The notes beneath the pieces are model-generated. The model searched no databases. It had not been told where the DNA came from and saw nothing but the letters and a program-made list of their open reading frames with translations. A stretch of 64,000 nt of DNA, from the NCBI GenBank assembly GCA_049999805.1, contig JBNGIO010006327.1, forward strand, positions 349,689 through 413,688, written 5' to 3'. Positions 33,601 to 43,143 of this stretch are shown one piece after another. This DNA comes from Folioceros fuciformis. Taxonomy: Eukaryota > Anthocerotophyta > Anthocerotopsida > Anthocerotales. The position numbers were made by a program, and so were the translations under genes. Position 1 is the first letter of the stretch. Each line of letters opens with the position of its first letter.

Positions 33601-36098
33601 GTGTTGCAATAACTCTCATGCAGGGTTCCAACCAGGTTTCGAGGGAGGCCCTCCTGCACTCCCTCGTTGAGCTCACGGGGAAGCCAACTGAACAGGTATT
33701 TGTAAATAGTGTCAAGCTACCCAGTGATGTGATTGTGGAGTTTTTCACTGCTCTGTGCTCAATATCAGCAGAGGAGTTGAAGCAGTCTCCTCCTCGTGTT
33801 TTCAGTTTGCAAAAACTCGTCGAGATCAGCTACTACAACATCACTCGTATCCGTATGGTGTGGGCTAGGATATGGGCGGTTCTCTCTGTTCACTTTGTAG
33901 CAGCTGGAAGTCACCCTGATGAGAAGATTTCCATGTATGCTATTGATTCACTGAGGCAGCTCGCCATCAAATACCTTGAAAGGGCCGAGCTAGCAAATTT
34001 CAGTTTTCAGAATGATATTCTCAAGCCTTTTGTGATTCTGATGCGAAACAGCAGGAGTCGAACCGTAAGAGCCCTCATTGTAGACTGCATTGTGCAGATG
34101 ATTAAGTCCAAAGTTGCCAGTATCAAGTCAGGTTGGCGAAGTGTCTTTATGGTGTTCACAACTGCTGCAACTGATGAGAATGAAGCGATTGCAGATGTGG
34201 CATTTGAGAATGTCGAGCAGGTTATACTAGAGCATTTTGATCAGGTCGTTGGGGACTGCCTTATGGACTGTGTGAACTGCCTCATCGCATTTGCCACCAA
34301 CAAAGCCAGCTCTCGCACAAGTCTGAAAGCTATTGCTCTTCTCAGGATTTGTGAAGATCGACTTGCCGAGGGCCGTATTCCAGGGGGTGCATTGAGGGTA
34401 ATCGAAGACACAGGGAAGGGTGCAGATTTGGAGGTGGCTGAATACTATTGGTTTCCTATGCTAGCAGGCCTTTCAGATCTCACCTCGGACCCTCGTGTTG
34501 AAGTGAGAAACTGTGCACTGGAGGTGTTGTTTGACCTGCTGAAAGAGCGAGGTCACAAGTTCTCAAGTGCTTTCTGGGAGAGCGTATTTCATAGAGTGTT
34601 GTTTCCCATCTTTGATTATGTCAGGCATGCAGGAAAGGATGGTGAAAAGCCACCCTCTGCAGATCAGTGGCTTAGGGAGACATGCATCCACTCCCTCCGC
34701 CTACTTTGTGATTTGTTCAGTACTTTCTACAAGGAAGTTTCATACTTGCTGCCATCCTTGTTGGGATTGTTGATTGACTGTGCTACAAGACCAGACCAAG
34801 CTTTGGCTTCAATTTCAGTTGCAGCTCTTGTCCACCTTGCAGAAGTTGGAGGGCATCAATTCAGTAGCAAGGACTGGACTACTCTGTTGGACAGCATCCG
34901 AGAGGCATGTCAAACCACACAGCCGATTGAGCTTCTCAGTTCTAGTAATGGCGCCAGTCTTCGGACGGACAGTTGGTCCAGAATGAGAAAGCCGGGAACA
35001 TTGACCCCTCTTCACAATTTCAGTGGAGACCTCACCTCGGGTAGTAGTCATTCTGATAAAGGAACGACCTCGGATGCTGAGAATTCTGAGCATTATGAAA
35101 ACGGACAAACTTATGCAGGGACACCCCACAGTAATGGAGGGCCACACTTTCGACAGTCTTTTGATGTACAGGAACGGAATGGTTCAGAAGCAGAAGAACT
35201 GTCCGCCTCAGAGCATAGGCAGTCGGGCAGCAGCCCTGTAGCTGGGCAGAGCAGCGGACGAAGGTTTATGGGAAGTGTAATGGACACGCTTCTGCTGAAG
35301 AGTTTCAAGCCGAGAGGTCGTCTGGCTGATTCCCCAGGTTCGTCACCTGCTGCTCAAGCCGTCGATGCAGGAGAACAGATCCCTGAGGATGTTGAAGAGG
35401 ATCCTGCCGTTCCGGTTGTAAGGACAAAATGTGTCGTCCAGCTATTACTCCTGGCTGTCATTGACAGCTTCCAGAAAAATCACTGGAGCAGATTTGAGCA
35501 GTCACACAAGATACTCATAATGGATACTCTCCTGTCTCTGGTTAATTTTGCGGCGTCCTACAATTCTAATGCCAATCTGCGAGCGCGTATGCAGCAACAT
35601 TCTGGGGACAGGCCTCCACAGAACTTGTTGCGATTGGAGGTTGAGGCTACTCGGGTATATCTCACAGTTCTCAATAAGGCTGCTGCTGTTGGTTCGAAGT
35701 ATGAAGCTGTCGCCAACGGAACAAAGAGTCTTCCTCTTGTGGAATTGGAGGATGACATCGAGGATGAGGAGGTTGACAGGAAAGGGGACGAAAAGGTGAG
35801 AGAAGAATCGGAAAGGCGGCTGGTTGCGTTCTTTGGGCATATTCTGAAGGAGGCTGCGACTCTCCAGCCGACTCCTGGACATCCTGTGCAAACTGACACG
35901 CGCAGATGTTTGGCTTTGCGGTCGCCAGTCACAGTGAAGGTGCTAACTGCCATGTCTCAGATGGACAGAGGATTGTTCAAGAAGTACCTTCCCGACTTCT
36001 ATCCGTACTTCACGAAGCTGATCTGCAGTGAACAGTTGGACGTAAGAAGGGCCTTGGGCGAAGTCTTCAAAGTACAGCTTGTAGCTCTTTTGCCGTGA
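30657..36098 (+). CDS. BIG5: Brefeldin A-inhibited ARF-GEF, BIG5/MIN7/BEN1 type
   Basis: Large Sec7 guanine-nucleotide exchange factor that activates ARF GTPases at trans-Golgi/early endosomes. 1813 aa in a single uninterrupted exon. The N-terminus (GGAFVTRAFERMLKEAGG) is typical of plant BIG5. A DCB-HUS region follows, then the Sec7 domain at about residues 610-800 with the catalytic Glu in FRLPGEAQKIDR (residue about 702) and the following AYAVIMLNTDAHNP loop. HDS repeats follow to the C-terminus (LVNVLNLGLPRRKAA, GWPLLAAFSVTMED, NVEALRTLLGM, TWNALLECVSRLE). The Sec7 flanks resemble BIG5 more than BIG1-4. Plant orthologues have many introns, so an intronless 5.4-kb frame suggests retroposition or complete intron loss. 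The reading frame and catalytic residue are intact, so it is probably functional. Confidence 0.95.
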   Translation: MADAGGAFVTRAFERMLKEAGGRKQSNLREALKAYLERSQTPDPSDLQHAPANEVDVGSQASENASEGDPAAPAAAVEAAALPAPVRPATTGESAAASLAEAGHNLDGSEADLVVLPLRLAIETKQARLVETALDCLHKLIAYGHLGGEAGVEGGKNGAMATQLFTLVCGCADNNASDSVILQVIKVLLTAVASSAFQVHGECLLTAIKTCYNIVLSSKNPVNQATAKATLTQMISLVCKRMESEAQNVADAGRVPAAPVEVTPSGSVAGGNGKSDTAETGHLGDSEVGEADSALESSSPNALYPAPVALEVLQTLAVHDDIKGLEDALGKAVLSEGEMKTGEGADLENLAVHQRDAQLVFRTVCKMSMKDGNDDLVNRSRILSLELLLGLLESMSNANSLFLVSVKAYLCYALLRACVSANSSIFELSCSIFNVLLLRFRESLKGEIGVFYPLIILRSLESPESPLHQRTVVLKQLEKLCSNPQLLADVFINYDCDLKATNLFERMVNSLSKMAQGTLNLESSGGQVAQVNPLKFSSLQCLVNVLKSLVQWTAKHQEPSASWDAIVAETSAVASAADSSKGWANFDGIEAENKEETQADFGRAKAHKSTLEAAVAEFNRKPEKGVKYLVECKLAEKDPKAVAHFLRSAQGLNKAMIGDYLGQHEEFPLSVMHAYVDDFNFTGMKFDQAIREFLNGFRLPGEAQKIDRIMEKFAERFCRNNPGLFRNADTAYVLAYAVIMLNTDAHNPLVSSKMSKADFVKINSGQPGDQEEEHAPRELLEEIYESIVRDEIRMKDDGNNAIRKDPRRRDAEEKSRLVNVLNLGLPRRKAAVDTKKESEEIVQRTQDLFKKGGVQSGVFHVAKQIELARPMLEAVGWPLLAAFSVTMEDSDNRPRVLLCMEGFRMGVHLTKVLGMETMRYAFLTSLVRFTYTHSPREMRTKNVEALRTLLGMAENEPDALQDTWNALLECVSRLEYITSSSSVAITLMQGSNQVSREALLHSLVELTGKPTEQVFVNSVKLPSDVIVEFFTALCSISAEELKQSPPRVFSLQKLVEISYYNITRIRMVWARIWAVLSVHFVAAGSHPDEKISMYAIDSLRQLAIKYLERAELANFSFQNDILKPFVILMRNSRSRTVRALIVDCIVQMIKSKVASIKSGWRSVFMVFTTAATDENEAIADVAFENVEQVILEHFDQVVGDCLMDCVNCLIAFATNKASSRTSLKAIALLRICEDRLAEGRIPGGALRVIEDTGKGADLEVAEYYWFPMLAGLSDLTSDPRVEVRNCALEVLFDLLKERGHKFSSAFWESVFHRVLFPIFDYVRHAGKDGEKPPSADQWLRETCIHSLRLLCDLFSTFYKEVSYLLPSLLGLLIDCATRPDQALASISVAALVHLAEVGGHQFSSKDWTTLLDSIREACQTTQPIELLSSSNGASLRTDSWSRMRKPGTLTPLHNFSGDLTSGSSHSDKGTTSDAENSEHYENGQTYAGTPHSNGGPHFRQSFDVQERNGSEAEELSASEHRQSGSSPVAGQSSGRRFMGSVMDTLLLKSFKPRGRLADSPGSSPAAQAVDAGEQIPEDVEEDPAVPVVRTKCVVQLLLLAVIDSFQKNHWSRFEQSHKILIMDTLLSLVNFAASYNSNANLRARMQQHSGDRPPQNLLRLEVEATRVYLTVLNKAAAVGSKYEAVANGTKSLPLVELEDDIEDEEVDRKGDEKVREESERRLVAFFGHILKEAATLQPTPGHPVQTDTRRCLALRSPVTVKVLTAMSQMDRGLFKKYLPDFYPYFTKLICSEQLDVRRALGEVFKVQLVALLP

Positions 36099-36353
36099 GC
36101 ATAGGATCTTGTTTGAAAGGCAGGGCTAATTAGGCAATTAGAACTCTGGAGTTCTCCGTCTAGTGGAGTGCACGCCATTTTTGTACACAAAATCCATAAT
36201 GTGGGACAAGCAGTATCTCCTTATTTTCTTTCCTGGTGTTTCGGAGTTTCAGCAACACCAGTTGCGTATGCTTCTTACACTTGTTTATTTAAATCTTCAA
36301 TGGGAGGGAGCGTTGTGCAGCAGAAACAAGTTGTTGATCAGCCAGGACTAGAC

Positions 36354-37280
36354 ATGGCCGCCTTGCCTCTGCTTTTTGTGTTGTCATGTGTGGGATTGGC
36401 TGTGATCAAATCAGGCGACGCTTTGCCGTTCGTTGTGTTGCATGGCATCGGCGACCAGTGCAAGAATTCAGGCCTCGCTGGATTCACCGAATTCCTGAGC
36501 ACTGCAACAGGTACCGAAGGCTTTTGTATAGAGATTGGCAATGGAGCAAGTGACTCCTTCTTCATGCCCATGGAAAAGCAGGTTGAGGAGGCGTGCAGTT
36601 CGGTGAAGGCGATCCCCGAGCTTAAAGAGGGCTACAACATAGTAGGATTGTCGCAAGGGAATCTGGTAGGGCGAGGATTGATCGAGTGGTGCGATGGCGG
36701 ACCTGCTGTTCACAACTTCATTTCCATCGGCGGGCCGCATGGTGGCACGGCCTCCGTCCCCGCTTGCACCACCCTCACCATTTGCATTCTGGTGGATGCC
36801 GTGATCAAGCTTGGGGTGTACACGGCTTACGTACAGAACCACTTGGCTCCGGCAGGCTATGTGAAGATCCCCAACGACTTGGAACACTACTACAAGGGTT
36901 GCCTGTTTTTGCCCAAGCTCAATAACGAGCTTCCAGGCAGCCGCAACGAAACCTACAGGGAGCGCATGGCCAACATCGGCCACCTCGTGCTGATCATGTT
37001 TGAGAGGGACACCATCATCTTGCCCCCTGAGACCGCCTGGTTTGGCTTCTACGCTGACAATGACTTCAACACCATCTTGCAGCCGCAACAGACGGCCCTC
37101 TACGTCGAGGACTGGATTGGGCTGCAGGTGCTGGACAAGTCTGGCCGTGTCAGCTTTGTAGCATTGCCGGGTAACCACCTCGACATATCCCAGGCTCAGC
37201 TCTTGCAGCATGTTGTTCCATACCTCAAGATCACGGCTGCGCCACGCACCTTCGTTTCGAAACTGGACATGGCGCTTTAG
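36354..37280 (+). CDS. PPT1: Palmitoyl-protein thioesterase (PPT1-like)
   Basis: Lysosomal/vacuolar alpha/beta-hydrolase that removes palmitate from cysteine residues of proteins. 308 aa in one exon, near the 306 aa of human PPT1. A signal peptide (MAALPLLFVLSCVGLAV) precedes PFVVLHGIGD. The nucleophile Ser is in NIVGLSQGN, the Asp is in FERDTIILPPETAWFGFY, and the His is in LPGNHLDIS. ISIGGPHGG follows the nucleophile as in the family. The frame is open 62 codons upstream of the chosen Met, but the signal peptide fixes the start at 36354. It lies 255 bp downstream of BIG5 on the same strand and is also intronless. Confidence 0.93.
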   Translation: MAALPLLFVLSCVGLAVIKSGDALPFVVLHGIGDQCKNSGLAGFTEFLSTATGTEGFCIEIGNGASDSFFMPMEKQVEEACSSVKAIPELKEGYNIVGLSQGNLVGRGLIEWCDGGPAVHNFISIGGPHGGTASVPACTTLTICILVDAVIKLGVYTAYVQNHLAPAGYVKIPNDLEHYYKGCLFLPKLNNELPGSRNETYRERMANIGHLVLIMFERDTIILPPETAWFGFYADNDFNTILQPQQTALYVEDWIGLQVLDKSGRVSFVALPGNHLDISQAQLLQHVVPYLKITAAPRTFVSKLDMAL

Positions 37281-37390
37281 TTTGAAGGGGCAAATTCAAT
37301 TAGCCGTCATGGTGTACTAGAGTCTCCCAGCAGTAGCATAAGTTGCCATTGGCGGCAAGTATACTGCACTGCTGCCGAAGTGGTTAAGAG

Positions 37391-40300
37391 TTAAGATCCA
37401 GACACCCTGGCCACTGAGGCAAGTGATAACTCTTTCAACTGTCGGGAGTCAACTGATGACGGAGTGTTCGTCAAGAGACACTGTGCTTTGGTAGTCTTGG
37501 GAAAAGCTATGACGTCCCTGATTGATTTCTCCTCCGCTAGAAGCATTACGAGACGATCAATCCCAAAAGCAATGCCACCTACGAGCAAACCACGGCATAG
37601 GCTCGTGAGAAGATTCCTGATCAGTGCGTCACAGTGACATATCGTAAGCTCAGAGTCTCACCATGTGGCGGAGCACCTAAGTCCAAAGCCTCAAGGAGGT
37701 AGCCAAATTTTTCTTCGGCCTGACACAGCACACAGAAAGATAAAAGGCTCAGAGCTATGAAGATGCAAAGATGTCGAAAAGGCCATTGAACAGGAAATGA
37801 CCTCAGAAATGGTGAGCCCCACGGCTTCCAGCACTTTCTCCTGAATTTCCCGCCTGTATATTCTCAAACTTCCGCCTCCAATCTGGGTGATCGAAGGTGC
37901 ACAGGTTCCAAATCCGTAACCGACGGTGCAGACTCACTTACAGATGAACAATTGACAACAGATGTTGCTGACGACCAACACGAGCAAAAGTAAATACCTC
38001 AACACCGTTGTAGACCATATCATAAGCCAGAGCTCTAGCAGTTTTCAAATTGCTCATGTCGTCTGGATTCGGTGCAGTAAATGGATGGTGAAGAGCCTGG
38101 CAAACGTACATTGTCAGCCATCCCGCGATAGACAGCCAAAACACTAGAATATGGCCTCCTCGAAATTAACGTACCTCGAGGCGCTGCTCAGACTCATTCC
38201 ATTCGAACATAGGAAAGTCAGTGACCCAGAGGATAGCATGGGCTGACTGCATTCCAACAACGGAATGTTAGTAATAACATTCTTTTCCGAGGACAGCATA
38301 CGCAGAAGAGAGACGTCAACAAGTGGAGGCTACGGTAAGCTGGGCATTCCAGGGCTTTCGCAGATCCGAAAAGCCTCAGTCCGGACCTGGTCGATCAAAT
38401 CCAGGTTCCCAGCAAGATACCCTCGAAGCCTTCCCAGTGTCTTATTGACGGCAGCATTTGGGCCTGCAGCGAACAATATAAGGTCGCCAGCCTGAGCTTG
38501 TAACCTAGACAACATGATATCTGCTTGTTCTGTGCTCAAACTTGATGTGATAGCTGCCAGGCCCTCAACTTTTCCTGGAAACACGAAGATCTTGTAATAA
38601 TTTAGTTTACGAGCAAAGTAGCAGAGCTAGTTCTAGTATGCAAGTCGCTCTCAACGCAGAATGCATCAAACATCTCGAGTGGCTAAGTGATAACACCTGA
38701 GTCTACCACTTTGAGGAATGGAAGTCCCTTCGCTCCTGACTGCAGGGCCTCTGCTAGGACATCTCCCTTCTTCAGGCGAGTAGCTGATACCTTGTTGGAC
38801 CCACCAGGTACTGAGATAGCCTTCACAACTCCACCATTCGCAATCGCATTTGCAAAAACCAGGAAAGTAGAGTTTGCAAATATATCTGACAACTGACATG
38901 AAAAAACTTACACGAGGTCAAAAAAAAAGTACACATATGGTCCCTATCTTACAACGGTCGCAAATAAGAATGGAGGACTGTACCTCCAGAAGCTCCATCC
39001 CGAAACGTAAGTCTGGCTTGTCAGATCCAAACCGTTCCATGGCCTGGGCGTAGGTCAACCTTGGAAATGGATCAGGAAGCTCGACCTGCCTGACTTCTCG
39101 AAACACCTGGACACAGCCGCTGAACATGTTGTCAGACTGCTTGGTCTGAGAGACAAAAAATACACACTCCAGTTCACTCACAAGTCTTATCAAGTCCTCA
39201 TTTAGTTTCAGCATATCCTCCAAGGGTGTGAAGGCCAACTCCATGTCCAGCTGCGTGAACTCCGGTTGTCTATCAGCTCTTAGATCTTCATCCCGGAAAC
39301 ACCTGAATAAACAAGGAAATCGTATCAACAGCCCAAGGTTGCAGATGCAAGCACACACTGAATGCAATCCCATTGACAGAAGTCATGCATGTTCCCACCT
39401 TGCTAACTGATAGTATCTGTCAAACCCAGAAACCATCAGCATCTGCTTGAACAATTGAGGACTCTGAGGCAAGGCGTAGAATTCTCCAGGCTACACAAGT
39501 GGCATAATACCCTGGTGAATTGACTATTACAGTTAGTTGCATCCGGAAGCAAAGGCTCAAACATCTGGTGACCAACCTGAACACGTGATGGGACGAGATA
39601 ATCACGGGCTCCTTCAGGCGTCGATTTTGAAAGTATAGGAGTCTCAATCTGAAATGGTGGAGCTCAGCATGAGGCTCACAGACAATTGAACAAAAGGAGC
39701 TTCATAGCACCTGAGGGATGATGAACAGCCACGACTCACACTAACCTCAACAAAATCGTGCACGTCCTCCAAGAATCTTCTCATGATCTTAATCACCCTG
39801 TGGCGGTTCCTAAGGTTTCTATTCATTTGCAACCGCCGTAGATCCAGATGCCTATATCTGTAGAACCCAGGACACTTGTAAAAAGCTGAAACTTTGGTTT
39901 CCCCAGCTAACCACTGGTGAAATTATACCAACCATCTGATACAAGGAGCGATACTCACCTAAGGCGTGTTTCCTCTGTAATAACATCCTCCGCATCCTCG
40001 GCAGTCGTGACCAGGAAGGGTAGAGCTACTCTCACCGGATTCAGCAATTGAATCCTGTCAGCCACGACCTGCAAGCTCCAAGGACTGATGCTTCAAATCA
40101 ATCACCGTTTACAAAGACACTTACCCTGACCCGTGCAGAAGGGCATTGGAGATACCTCAACTACACCTGTGGCCATTCGTTTGTTCACAACCTCATCCGG
40201 TCGCCGGTGCACTACTCCTTCAATCGCGAGCACATACTCAAGCCGGACGCGCTCAGCTGCCGAATGCACCTCCGAGAATCTATCAGAGTCACTCCTCACC

Positions 40301-40789
40301 TGCCATCTTGCGCAAAGAAAATACGTTGAGTGGGAGCGCCCGACAGACCAATGCCACACTGAAATGCTGCAAGCTGAATTCACGAGAGACAGTCACCTGC
40401 ACGATTCCGGTGTGATCCCGGAGATTGATAAAAGCAATAGTCCCATGGTTGCGCTGCGATGCAACCCAGCCGCAGAGACGCACCCTCTCCCCCACGTTCT
40501 CCTCGCACAACCTGCCACAGAAATGGGTGCGGCTGGTCCACTCCAGCACCTCGGACAGCGGTAGCGCATTGGCGGCGTGGGGTTTGGCAGGAGCTGCGGT
40601 GGCCTCCACGGGCAGAGCTTGGGATCGGCAGCTGTGATGCCGCATGCCGAGAGACGGTGGGAGTACGGTGACTCGCCATGGGCGGATGCGCTGAAGCTGC
40701 TGGCTGCACCTGCGGAGTTGGCGAGCTTGCAGAACTGCGATGGCAGCTGCTGCCGTCGCCTGGGCACGGGGACAGAATTTGGCCGCCAT
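37391..40789 (-). CDS. Aspartyl-tRNA synthetase, organellar (bacterial type)
   Basis: Class II synthetase of bacterial AspRS type charging tRNA-Asp in plastids and mitochondria. Fifteen exons on the minus strand: 40789-40397, 40299-40156, 40068-39959, 39857-39746, 39648-39577, 39490-39399, 39302-39182, 39106-38984, 38892-38697, 38574-38387, 38246-38175, 38096-37998, 37882-37802, 37719-37662, 37578-37391. Phases agree and the product is 682 aa. The N-terminus is Ala/Arg/Gln-rich, a transit peptide. The anticodon-binding OB fold is in exon 1 ([19 protein letters not shown]). Motif 1 lies around [17 protein letters not shown], motif 2 is [20 protein letters not shown], and motif 3 is [14 protein letters not shown]. 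The bacterial insertion domain is in exons 9-10. The intron 39181-39107 is free of stops and in frame, so it could be retained without a frame break. The start is the ATG at 40789; the frame is open upstream without another ATG. Confidence 0.94.
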
Positions 40790-40995
40790 CGCTCTCAGGA
40801 CCAATGACCACAGATCATGAAAGCTTGGGCTTGGACTTGTGCTCCGTCCGTCTCAAAATAAATAAGCCGCAGCTCCAAGCCACAAAACAATTGGCTTCGC
40901 AGCAGGCTGAACTAGCCTAAAATTTTGAGATTCTGGCACACTGCAATGTTCCTAATGCTTCCGTGCTCTGCGGATTTGAGTCTGATGATGAGAAC

Positions 40996-43105
40996 TCAAA
41001 AAATGATTAGGACATTGTTCTCGAAGCCTTGGTCGTAGACGATGGGTCGTTGGGGGTCTACCCTCCACGATCCGTCCACCACAAACTTGATCTGGAATTT
41101 CATCAAAGAAGTAAAACAAGCTTAGGGTCGGTAATAACGTGACTACGAGGATCCTGGAAGTAACGGCTGCTGATGGATGCTGGCTTCCTACCTCGTAACG
41201 CCCAGGGTAAAGCTCCAGTTTGGCTACAAAAACGCCTGCGTTGCTTTTTACCATTTTCACCTGGAAGGTTACACAGAAGATGTCATCTTCTCCCTGCTAC
41301 AGCTACAAGGTTGTCAACCAAAATCTTCCTCCGGTCATATCCAGACAGCTGCTGGACGACAGTATTACCTGCGAACTCCAACCATTGAACGATCCTGCAA
41401 TAGCCACCTCCCTACCAGGATTCGGCCACACAACTTTTGCCGTTCGCTTTAACGGAGGTACCCCGGTTCCAATTGTCTCTCGGCCTTCTTGCAACTTGGT
41501 CAACTCATGGTCTTCATTCCTGCATGATGAACTCCAGTTAGTTACACGAGCACCATTGTGTCTACCTCTCAACCGCAACGTACTGACAGAATATGGGTCT
41601 GTGTGCCATGTAGCCCTACATGACCTCCATCGACAGTGCCTGTGATCTAGCCTTAGCCTGGGAATCCCGCAGAGCAGATATGGACTGGATCAGTTTGTCC
41701 TCTTTGAACTCCAGTGCATCTGAAGCTCTTTCAAGCTCGTCTACTGTTTTGGAATGGATCTGAGAAGAGAAGAACGGGAGACACACTTATCATGCTTCGC
41801 ACCGTGTAGGAACAAGCATGCCCTGAAACGCAGCTAGTGAACAGCATCGCTCTGGAGATGGACCTCTCTAGACGGGAGCAGCAAGAAACTACTCAAACGT
41901 TGCGTACCTCATTCAAATAATCTTCCGATTGAGGTAGAGACGGTCTTCTGGATAGCAACGCAGACTGGGTAGCCACAAGCTTAGACTGCAGCGTGCGTAG
42001 ACGTGATACAACAGAAAGCAGAGCCTCTTCTCCTGCAGCACTGTCCATGATAGGTCTGGCAGCGTCATCTGCCACAGTCTCATGAGCCTGTTGTGCTGCC
42101 AACTGTGACTCCACTATCCATCTCTCCCTTTCATTGGCCATGTTCCTTATCCAGTCTGGCATTGCATCACTACTGTGGGTACTGCTTTCGCTAATAGTGT
42201 CAGGCGTTGCTTCCAATGTCCGACGAATCCTGTTGAGTGTTGCCATGGCTCTAGCAAGTCTGGTCTGGGATGCTTGTTTGCCACCACCTCTTCCCGTGCC
42301 ATTCGTGGACTCGGGAGCCTCAACGACACTCTCAGCAGCAAACCCAGTTGAAGTCGTAGCTGTAGCTGGACTAGCACTCGTGAGTACTGTGCCCATGTCA
42401 TTGCTATAGCTCAGGAAAGCCCTCCCATCCTCTTTAGCCCCTTCTATCCTTGCTGTGGAAGGAACTTCCTCCACAATAGCACCCACTTGGCTGGGTAATG
42501 CACTGCTTCTGCCAAAACCACTCGAGCGGTTGGCTCCCCCATTCCAAGACCTATTTTCTCGGAATTCTTGCCCCTCGGACACCCTGGAGCCTGAAGACTG
42601 GGTTTCCAAGGCCACAGGTGCTCCACGTCCTGCCTGACTATCCACGGAAGCCGATCGACCAGCAGGAGCCTGACGTTGCGTGGGCCTCGATGGCTGAGCA
42701 CTTTCCGGTCGGCTCCCCGAGAAACCACCAACTTTCTGCACTGATGATGGCTTTTCATTCTTCCTTCTCTTGTCTGTTTTTTCTTTCCTCTTCTTACGTG
42801 CTGCGGCCGACTCTCCAGACTTTCCTGCATCCAATGATGTGTCAAGCATGAGAGATTTCCAGTGGACCTTAATGTGCCCTGAAAGGAACCATCCGCGCCC
42901 TTCCAAAGTGCCACGCACAATAAGATCAAGACTCAATGACCATGCTGTATTATATGCGGACAAGCAGAGATAGAACCTCTTGCTTGAAGCAGAAAGCTGT
43001 TTCCCTTTACATAGCCTTGCGAACTGTCCGAGTTCCAATGAGGCATTCCAAAAGAACTCATCCCAAGCGCATCCAAAGTGACAGCCCGCTTGTAATCCTC
43101 CGCCG
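40996..43105 (-). CDS. PTST2/3-like protein: coiled coil plus C-terminal CBM48
   Basis: Plastid starch-granule protein of the PROTEIN TARGETING TO STARCH/FLO6 type: a Ser-rich linker and coiled coil followed by a carbohydrate-binding module 48. Exons recovered: 43105-43011, 42878-41908, 41759-41620, 41519-41369, 41260-41192, 41091-40996, all phase-consistent. The large exon is Lys- and Ser-rich and ends in helical segments (SVVSRLRTLQSKLVATQSAL). The next exon is coiled coil (KTVDELERASDALEFKEDKL). The CBM48 reads VVWPNPGREVAIAGSFNGW, then FVAKLELYPGRYE, then IKFVVDGSWRVDPQRPIVYD, ending ENNVLIIF. The 5' end is not settled: exon 43105-43011 (WDEFFWNASLELGQFARL) must be preceded by another, possibly in the rhodanese-8-like ORF just upstream on the same strand. 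Confidence 0.8.
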
Positions 43106-43143
43106 CTGCACAGGACAGGGTTCTAGCCTCCCCTTTCCTCACC

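Noticed and set aside
34055-34085. A tRNA-like GGTTCGA arm on the minus strand
   Set aside because: It lies inside the BIG5 coding sequence and no acceptor or anticodon stem can be formed. I found no supportable tRNA or rRNA gene in the window.
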